Source of the DNA: Daldinia sp. FL1419
Taxonomy: Eukaryota > Ascomycota > Sordariomycetes > Xylariales > Hypoxylaceae
Assembly: GCA_025201765.1 (NCBI GenBank)
Contig: MU623713.1
Span: 1-14,513, forward strand
Length of the DNA: 14,513 nt
Direction of reading: 5' to 3'
The notes below the pieces were generated by a model. That model was not told the origin of the DNA. It did no database searches and saw only the letters and a list, made by a program, of their open reading frames with translations. Of the stretch, positions 7,835-14,513 are shown in pieces. Positions within the stretch are counted from its first letter, which is position 1. The number at the start of each line of letters is the position of its first letter. A program made the position numbers and the translations under genes.

Positions 7835-7957
7835 AAACTGATTAAATAAGAAAATAACTCCTAAAAACTTATTTATATTTTAAAAAGTTTATGGAAACTT
7901 TAAAAGGGTTAATTTTATAGAAATTAATATAATTTTATAATTTCAATTACGTAATTA
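7835..7957. repeat. higher-order 130-bp repeat, copy 3; right end of array
   Basis: The same block again: ACTGATTAAATAAGAAAATAAC, then ATGGAAACTTTAAAAGGG, TTTTATAGAA and TTTCAATTACGTAATTAT. The array ends with this copy, and + strand polarity changes from G-retaining to C-retaining directly after it. Confidence 0.6.
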
Positions 7958-7964
7958 TATTATA

Positions 7965-8560
7965 GTCCTTTATAAACCCTTTTCCTTAAAAACAATAAAA
8001 AGAAGACCTTATATAATTGGGGTGACTTAATTATAAAAATAATTAAAAAAAGAAATTTAATTAAAAATACAAAAATAATTTTATCATTCCAATTTAATAA
8101 TATATGGTTTTGAAAGTTAAATTGGTTATGAAGCAACCAGTCCAAAAAAACTAGTAATAATTAATAATATTTAATTTACAAATATTTACATATTAGATTA
8201 TATAGGTAAAATAATTTAATATTATTCCATTTAATCTACCTTATCCTATACAATACATATTTCTTACCTTATAACCATTATTACCTAATCCCTTTTTTAT
8301 TCCTAATATTTTATTAATAATTTAAATAAAATCTATTTTATAACCCCCTTCTTTTTTGATTATAATCCTATTATATTAATTATTGCCTTATCCCTACCTT
8401 ATAAGATTTTATTATAATCCCCAAAAGATTTAAGAACCTTCCAATTAATTAGAATAATTCTAACAAAGAAATCAAGCAGTACCTGATATTCCTCCCAGGC
8501 TTTTTCCTTAATAAAAACCCCTAATATTTACCTAATTGCTACCCTTTCCATCCCTTTTAA
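7965..8560 (-). pseudogene. decayed ORF of about 195 codons, unrecognised
   Basis: On the minus strand, in the frame that reads ATG at 8551-8549, there is a long protein-like sequence broken by about two dozen stops. Nearly all are TAA, four are TAG and one is TGA, as expected from CAA, CAG and CGA after C-to-T change. That matches the C-poor minus strand here. A stop-free stretch of about 43 codons near 8397-8530 includes KEKAWEEYQVLLDFF. Further on, TAA/TAG positions read as Q give a hydrophilic, Q-rich segment that could be coiled coil. I recognise no family. It lies directly beside the relic at 8545-8895 but in a different frame, so the two could be one gene with an indel or two overlapping frames of a transposon. 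A stop-free 61-codon run at 7960-8145 in another frame is the rival reading of its end. Confidence 0.4.
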
Positions 8561-8895
8561 TTTATTTTATTTATTTTATATAGTAAAAATAATAGGAATG
8601 TAATTTAAATTATAATTTTAAATATGGTACAGGTCCTACACCAACCCAATCTCCTCCTTTAATTTTAAAAAATGGATTTAAATCCCCTGGATTATTACTG
8701 AATGATTTATATATAATTATAACATTATCCCCAGGCACCAAAGCAAATAGAAGAAACCAATTAATAAAAAGTTATAATTCTTTTTTTTTAATGGTACCAT
8801 TATTTACATAAAGAACAATCCCTTAAAATCAAATTTTTATATTTATTAATAATTAATAAACTTTAACCTATTTTATAATTCCTTTAAAGTATATT
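8545..8895 (-). pseudogene. decayed ORF of about 115 codons, unrecognised
   Basis: A minus-strand frame with codons starting at positions such as 8552 runs from about 8895 down to 8545. It holds a 53-codon stop-free core (8771-8613) whose peptide includes FALVPGDNVIIIYKSF, NNPGDLNPFF and GGDWVGVGPVPY, unusually rich in G, P, D and V for such AT-rich DNA. Stops on either side are TAG, TAA and one TGA, readable as Q or R codons changed by C to T. I do not recognise the family. Retention of G on the minus strand favours G-containing codons in any frame, so composition alone does not prove coding. The frame is offset by one base from the relic at 7965-8560. Confidence 0.4.
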
Positions 8896-10457
8896 TTTAA
8901 TAAAATATATTTATTTATTATTATAAAATATTTTTAAAAAATTTAAAATATTAATAATAATTATATTAAAAAATTATATAACATTTTTAAAAATAAATTG
9001 TGATTTTTCCTAAAAATATATTTTATAATAAGTATATATCTATTATAATTTTATATTATTTTTTTTAATTTTTATATAATATCTTTTAATATTAATATTT
9101 TATAAATATATATTTTACTTTATAATATTACTTTAATATTATAAAAAATAAAAACCAATATTATTAAAATTAAATAAATATAATATTACTTTAATATTAT
9201 AAAAAATAAAAACCAATACTATTAAAATTAAATAAATATAATTTTCTTTAATATTAAAGCAAAAAAGTAAAATTAAAAGAAAATAAATATAAAAATATTA
9301 TAAGTTTTATTTAATAAATTATAATTATATTAAAAAATATTTAATTTTAATTATAAAAGAAAATTATAATTTATTATAATAATTTATTAAATATATTAAA
9401 ATATATCATAATTTCAAAATATATTTTTTAAATTATTAAAAATAATTATAACTCTAATTAATAAATTTCAAATATCCCTTTAAAACCATAAAATCATAAA
9501 AATATCACAATAATTCCTAAATAATAATATTAAAAAATAATAATAAAAAAATCTAAAATAATTATATTAATAAAAAATATTACAAAAATAATAAAAATAA
9601 GAAATATACCTTTAAATAAATTAAGAAAATTTAGAAATATAAATGTTAAATATATAAGAAAGAAGGTTACTAATCTACCAAACACCCAAAAATCAACCGT
9701 AAAAAGATCAAAGAAGATTACAAGGCCAAATATAACACATCCAAAAAGAATTATACAACCCTTTTAATAAATTATAAAGAATTTAAAAATTTAAAATTAA
9801 AATAAAAAAATAATAATATCTATAATATAATCCTAAAATTGAAAAATAACAAAAATATTTAATTTATAATAACAACATACTTATTTAACTAAATATTCTA
9901 CTACTATATTATTATTTTTATTCCTTTAATAATTAAAAAAATTAATATTATCTTTATTTTGGATTAATACACAAAAATAATGTTCCAAAGGATTATACCA
10001 AATACTAAAATTATTTATATTTTAATAATAAATAAAGAACAATACCTTACCCTTATTAATAAATATTTAAATTAAAAATTTAAAATAAATTATACCCATA
10101 CCAAAAAAACTAATATTAAATTTAAAAATAAATCCCCCATTAAATTATTAAATATCATCATAATCAATATTCCATTTAATAATATAAATTTCTATATCAT
10201 AAAATCAGATATATCATTCCTTCTTTTAATCAAAAATATAGATTATTTAAAAATATATTTCAATAATATTACCAATTAATTAATATATAAAAATAATATA
10301 ATAATTAATATTAAATAAAAATAAAAATACCTTTAATTTTACTTAAATAATATCATTTATTTCATAAAAATAAAATTATAATATTTATATATCTATTTCA
10401 ATTATTTTATAATTAGAAATTTTTATAATTTCTTAAATAAAATTAATTATAATATTA
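8896..10457. other. gene-free C-retaining, G-poor DNA
   Basis: There is no intact gene. The + strand contains hardly any G except in the islet at about 9655-9770, where several frames on both strands look protein-like and none can be preferred. The tandem duplication at 9123-9238 is the only clear repeat. Polarity is the same as in the flanking 7970-11460 block. Confidence 0.55.
9123..9238. repeat. 58-bp tandem duplication
   Basis: Two adjacent units, 9123-9180 and 9181-9238, are identical except for one T/C transition near 9162/9220. A decayed partial third unit starts at 9239. Such near-identity within heavily mutated DNA means the duplication is recent relative to the surrounding decay, or homogenised. 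Confidence 0.93.
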
Positions 10458-10856
10458 ATATAAATAATATTATTTATTTTATTTATTACTACCCCAATTT
10501 ACCTAGAATATATTACAGGTATCCAGTCCATCTTTTAATATTTGTTCTAAGTAGGAACTATATTCCGGAGAAAACCTACCTACTACCTATCTGAATCAAC
10601 TATATTGTTATAATTTTGACTTTACTTTATATTCTTATTAAAACTTACCTTCCAATAGAAATAATTAAATTTTAATATAAAAAAATATTTTATATATTAT
10701 AATACCTAAGCTTTATAAAATGATATAATAGTAGCCTAAATGTGGAACAATAACAAAATCTAAAATGATTTTATTATTTTTTTCTATAAATAATAAAAAT
10801 ATTATTACATTGTAAAAAGGTTATTCCAGGAAAAAATTAAGATATATATAAATAAT
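10458..10856 (-). mobile_element. LINE/SINE-like element, copy C, with probable 11-bp target-site duplication
   Basis: Sequence homologous to copy B fills 10469-10845 (about 377 bp) in the same minus orientation. It has a TTTA-type run at its left edge and stops about 20 bp short of B's 5' end. An 11-bp direct repeat, ATATAAATAAT, lies at 10458-10468 and 10846-10856, exactly at the edges predicted by alignment to B. The word is A/T only, so it is weaker evidence than B's duplication. Relative to B, copy C shows G-to-A changes on the + strand at many sites, including a G-rich run turned to A. In places it keeps C where B has T (around 10610-10660 against 5770-5800). The corresponding ILDFVI-like frame is still visible but is interrupted sooner. 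Confidence 0.68.
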
Positions 10857-11220
10857 TTTACATCTTTATGAAAAACCATTACCCATTCTTATTTTTACAA
10901 TTCTTTTTTTAATATTATAATATTATATTTATTCTCCAAAATGATTTAAAATAATACTACTAATCCATAACCCTTCCCAATTAATTTTAATCCTTTTTAT
11001 ATACCTTATTTACACTTTATAATATTATAATATAATATTATTATACCCATTACATTTATAATTCAATATTACCTCAAAAAAACCATTTCACTTTTATATA
11101 TATATTATATTAAATAAAAGAAAACTTGCGCATTTATAGATATTTTATTATTTCCTTAATTTTGTCTTATTATTAATTTTCTTTAAATATTTTAATTTTT
11201 TTACTAAAAATTATTACAAT
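10857..11220. other. gene-free C-retaining DNA
   Basis: No gene and no repeat are recognised. The + strand keeps short C runs (CCATTACCCATTC-like) and almost no G, continuing the polarity block that began near 7970. Confidence 0.5.
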
Positions 11221-11550
11221 ATTCTAAATTTAATATAATATTTTAATATTATATTATATTAAGATTATAATTCTAATATAATTATATATTATAAAAACAA
11301 TTTATTTACTAAAGATAAAGAACTATATGAAAAATGTGGTTATACCTTTCCAACACAATTCTGGGAATTAATTACTAAAATTTTATTATAACTTCTCCAA
11401 AGTTTTTAAATCCTTAAAAAGCTTATTAAAAGATTATTAATAATATCTAATAACTATTCTTATTGTTGGGTTAAATGTACGTATAAAAGAAATAACAGCG
11501 AAAACAAGTAACAAATAAAATAATACAGTAAAATTTGTATATTTATAAAT
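11221..11550 (+). pseudogene. relic coding segment in a less eroded islet, frame ambiguous
   Basis: Bases 11330-11545 keep more G+C than the flanks. In the + frame starting at 11284 the peptide LFTKDKELYEKCGYTFPTQF followed by WELITKILL is stop-free, with only two TAA in roughly the first 75 codons, and CWVKC-type residues follow. The + frame one base later (codons at 11282, 11285 and so on) is almost as open, contains NVRIKEITAKTSNK, and continues into the relic at 11551-12370. I cannot decide between them and do not recognise a family. The change of strand polarity at about 11463 falls inside this segment. Confidence 0.35.
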
Positions 11551-12370
11551 CTTAAGGAGGAAAGTTATTTATTTTAAGTTTAATGGATTTAGAATTTTTA
11601 TATATATAATATGTTAATTATGTAATATCTTTTTTATTTGTTATAAAGATCTATAATATTTAGTAGTATATAATTATTACTTACTTTACTTTTTTTTGTA
11701 AATAATAGGTTGTGAATTATTATTAATTTTTTATTTTATCCAATTTTGTAAATGTAAGTTAATTTGGTTATTTTTTATTAATATTTTTATAATCTTATTA
11801 AGGGAAATTTTCGTTATAATATTAGTTGGGTTATAAGTTCTATAGATCTAATAAATATTATTTATCTTTCTATTCTTATATAATTGTTTTAAAGTTATAA
11901 AATTTATTATTAAGTTTTTTTTATTAATAATATTTATTTGTATTAAATATTGATATAAGGAAAATAAGTTGGTATAGAAAATAAAAGGGGTTTTAAGGAA
12001 TGAAAGATATTCTAATATAATATTAATAATATAATATATAATATATCCTATATTAAAATCTTAAATTATATTATATATTTTATTAATAAATATATTACGA
12101 GTAATATGTTTATATTTAGTAAATGATTAATGGATTATATTACTAATAATCCTGATTTTATTATCTTAATCCATCAATTTTTTATTACTTAAAATAATAA
12201 TATATCCAATTTATAAACTAAAATCCTTATTATTCATAAATAAATTATCAATAAAAATATATAAACAGAAGTTTTAAGGATTTAGTTTAACATATTTAAG
12301 TTTACAGGTTTTGTTATCCATTTGTTAGGTGATTTTAACGTTCAGAACTTTGATTTTTTTAGTTTTTAAT
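11551..12370 (+). pseudogene. decayed ORF of about 260 codons, hydrophobic, unrecognised
   Basis: In the + frame with codons at 11585, 11588 and so on, I count about 15 stops in roughly 258 codons. The frame starting at 11583 has about three times as many. The third frame has 11 against 7 over the first 115 codons. All but one of the stops are TAA or TAG, as expected from CAA/CAG on a strand where C was lost. Longer stop-free stretches include LKGV/ILRNERYSN-like and KIYKQKF words near 11980 and 12260. The translation is heavily I, L and F, as C-to-T change would make it from P, S, T and A codons, so its original composition and function cannot be read. Confidence 0.3.
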
Positions 12371-14513
12371 TTTTAATATTAAATGGTAATTAAATAATTA
12401 AAAATTATTTTAAATTAATATATAAAAGCAATATAAGTTTTTTGAACCCTTTGTTTTACAAATTTATTAATTATGTCCGTAATTTTAATATTTAATGGTT
12501 CAAATTTTTTAATTTAATTTTTTTAAGTAGTTAAAATTTTGTAATTATTGTTATAAATTGTGATATAAATGTTATTAAAATCTTTTATTCTTTTATTTAA
12601 TATTTTTTAGGGATATATTTTAATATTAACTTTATTAAATATTTTATTTTTTATTATAAAAAATTCTATAATATTAATATTAAGGATATTATTTATTTGT
12701 AAATTAGTAATTTTAAAAGGTTTTAAATTAATAATTAATAAATAAAGGTTAAATATTAAAGATTTTATATGTAATTTATATTAATAATGTTGAAAATAAG
12801 TTTTAAATTAATATATATTAAATTTAATAAATTTGTATAATAATTTTATAATATGTAATAATATTCTTTTGGGATATTTATTTTTTAATTTAATTAATAA
12901 ATGTATATAAATTATTTATTATATTAATATTTTAGATTAGATATATGTTATAATAATGTTTTATATTATAATTTTTATTTTTTATTAATATAAAAATAAT
13001 GTTAAAGTTAATATAAAATGTTGATTAGCCTTTTAGATAGTAAATGTATAAATTATAATAAATTTTTTGTTAAGGTTATTATAGTTTTGGATTATTAATT
13101 TCAATTTTTTATATGGAGAGGGAATGTTTTTATTTTTAATTTTATAAATTATTTATAATTTAAATAGTGTAGTATTTTGGTATATTATTGGATTATATAT
13201 TTTTAATTATAAAATATTATTTTTGAATAAAGCATTTAATTTTTTTAAATCTAATATTTTATATAGTTTTCCAAATATAATTATCTTTTTATTTATTTAT
13301 AATTAGAAGGTTAATATAAAATTAATTTATTTTTTGTTAAAAAGATATATTATGGCCATGTAGGAAAGATTATTAATATGTATAAGCTTTTTTTCTAAAA
13401 TAAATTTATAATTATTAGGGTTAAAATTAAGTTTAAATAATTTAAATTTTAATTGCTTAATAAATATAAATATTTTTTTTAATTGTACGTAGGGCTTAAC
13501 ATAAGAATTCCTAAATATAGACATTTTACTAAATATATTTAAAGCAATAGTTATATTTTTATTAATAATTATAATCATTTTATAAAGGCTTTTCTAATTA
13601 CCTTTTTTTCAATAAATTAAAACTTTGTTATTTATTAGGAATAATATAAATAAGATTTTTTAAATATTTAAATTATTTTTTATATTTAAAATATTTTTAA
13701 TTAATTGTTATAATTTAATTTTTTTAATTTTAATTATTACCTTTTAAATAATTTATGTTTTTATAATTTAAAAGGGGGTAAATAATGAGTCTATATTAAT
13801 TTTGGGATATGTATTAAAAATTAGAAAGGTAGGGATTAGGCTATTTAAATTAGTAATATTATTTATTATTTTAATAGGCATTTATAATTATAATATTTTT
13901 GAATTAAAATTTTAAAATTTATTTATAATGATTTTATAAATTTTATAAATAAGGTTATGATATTTTTTTATTTTATTAATAAATTAATGAATTTTTATTG
14001 GTATTTAATAATAAATAATTTTTATAATATATATTTTATTTTTAAATTTAATATTATTAAAATTAATATTAATATTATAAATAATTATATTAAAAGGTCT
14101 AAAATAAATATTAATTTAATATTATTTAAATATTTCTTAAGTTTTTTTGGTTAAGATTATTTTTATAAAATGTGTTATTTGAAATTTAATAGTTATATTA
14201 ATTATATATAAAATAAAGTATTTATTAAAATATATAATATTAATAATTATTTTATAATTAAAGTTTAAATTAAGGTTTTTTAAATTAAATTTAAATTTTT
14301 ATAAAATTTTATCTTTAATTTAATAATAATGGTAAAATTTATTAATTTTTTTAATATTATTAATATTAATGTTATAATTTATTTTATTTAATAAGATATA
14401 TAATTTATTAATTAATAAATAATTAAAATAAATATATAATTATTATAATTTAATTTTTGTAAAAAAAATGGTATTTTTAAAATGAAATTATAGATATTTT
14501 TATTTTTATATAA
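12371..14513. other. gene-free G-retaining, C-poor DNA to the window end
   Basis: There is no intact gene. The + strand keeps single G and GG words but very few C. The longest open frame in the window, 83 codons on the minus strand at 13327-13578, lies here. On that strand G is rare, so TAG and TGA are rare and an open run of this length is not surprising. A weak protein-like frame continues on the minus strand to about 12960, with its few stops explainable as TGG to TAA or TAG. I do not call it a gene. Confidence 0.5.

Larger units (their letters stand above)
6034..7957. repeat. degenerate satellite-like array, right part
   Basis: The continuation of the array after the insertion. TAAACAGGAGCTTTAATAG-type words occur near 6093, 6311, 6347, 6585, 6617, 6651, 6668, 7603 and 7742. 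Blocks like GATCAAATAAGAAAATAACTCTTAAAGG...TTTATATT occur near 6040, 6260, 6545, 6930, 7105, 7560, 7700 and 7840. The last three are spaced about 140 bp apart, the cleanest tandem stretch. From about 7000 the + strand is G-retaining. No gene is supported. A 64-codon + frame at 5917-6111 crosses the element boundary and is spurious. Confidence 0.68.

Noticed and set aside
7960..8145. 61-codon minus-strand open frame
   Set aside because: It lies in a frame different from the longer relic ORF that covers the same DNA. It has no recognisable domain and AT-rich composition, so it is kept only as a rival reading.
11463..11480. TGTTGGG as the start of an LTR at the polarity switch
   Set aside because: I found no matching LTR end, TATA box or target-site duplication, and relic reading frames pass straight through the site.
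12944..12963. Sequence readable as Y-N-N-V, like a mutated reverse-transcriptase YxDD box
   Set aside because: It would need G-to-A changes on a strand that here retains G and loses C. The frame has no supporting neighbours.
13327..13578. 83-codon minus-strand open frame, the longest in the window
   Set aside because: The strand has almost no G, so TAG and TGA are rare and only TAA limits frames. The frame is bounded by TAG and TAA, and no domain was recognised.
13957..14154. 65-codon + strand open frame made of I, N, F, K and Y
   Set aside because: Composition is simply that of A/T codons. It has no context and no motif.
1..14513. Mitochondrial or bacterial origin, tRNA, rRNA or CRISPR
   Set aside because: No conserved mitochondrial gene, no tRNA or rRNA-like structure, no bacterial gene arrangement and no spaced identical repeats were seen. 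LTR and LINE-type insertions point to nuclear eukaryotic DNA.

Overview
This window is extremely AT-rich eukaryotic DNA with no intact protein-coding gene, no rRNA or tRNA gene and no CRISPR array that I can support. The longest uninterrupted reading frame is 83 codons. What remains recognisable is repeat DNA: a solo LTR with a target-site duplication, three copies of the 3' end of a LINE- or SINE-like retroelement (two with target-site duplications), a decayed satellite-like array, small tandem repeats, and stretches that look like protein-coding sequence riddled with stops. The best fit is a transposon-rich AT isochore (heterochromatin, centromere-proximal or subtelomeric) of a filamentous ascomycete that carries out repeat-induced point mutation (RIP). 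That assignment is an inference from transition-only differences between repeat copies, C/G depletion that switches strand in blocks, and the LTR and LINE types. Other AT-rich eukaryotes, such as anaerobic chytrids, are not excluded.

Layout. Bases 1-597 are bare AT-rich DNA with a (TA)n run. Bases 598-763 hold a short minus-strand LINE-tail copy (A). Bases 884-925 hold two sister hairpins. Bases 1279-1461 are a solo Copia-type LTR with a perfect 30-bp palindrome directly behind its TATA box. Bases 1467-2680 are G-retaining, C-poor debris with an (AAT)n run. Bases 2687-3015 form a GC-richer islet with a cluster of guanine runs and a 12-bp tandem repeat, best read as a decayed minus-strand ORF. 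Bases 3016-4130 are bare. Bases 4130-4460 are a second LTR/promoter-like islet. Bases 4660-7957 are a degenerate satellite-like array, split at 5622-6021 by LINE copy B with a 12-bp target-site duplication. Bases 7965-8895 hold relics of one or two minus-strand genes. Bases 8896-10457 are bare except for a 58-bp tandem duplication. Bases 10469-10845 are LINE copy C. Bases 11221-12370 are another relic coding region, and 12371-14513 are G-retaining debris.

How it fits together. Nothing here looks like an expressed pathway. The pattern suggests repeated insertion of transposons, mutation of duplicated DNA, and late insertion of short elements (B and perhaps the solo LTR) that escaped much of the damage. 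No novel functional system is evident. The most informative signals are the strand-switching mutation blocks, the copy-to-copy comparison of the LINE tails, and the relic ORFs whose stops are explained by CAA/CAG to TAA/TAG changes.
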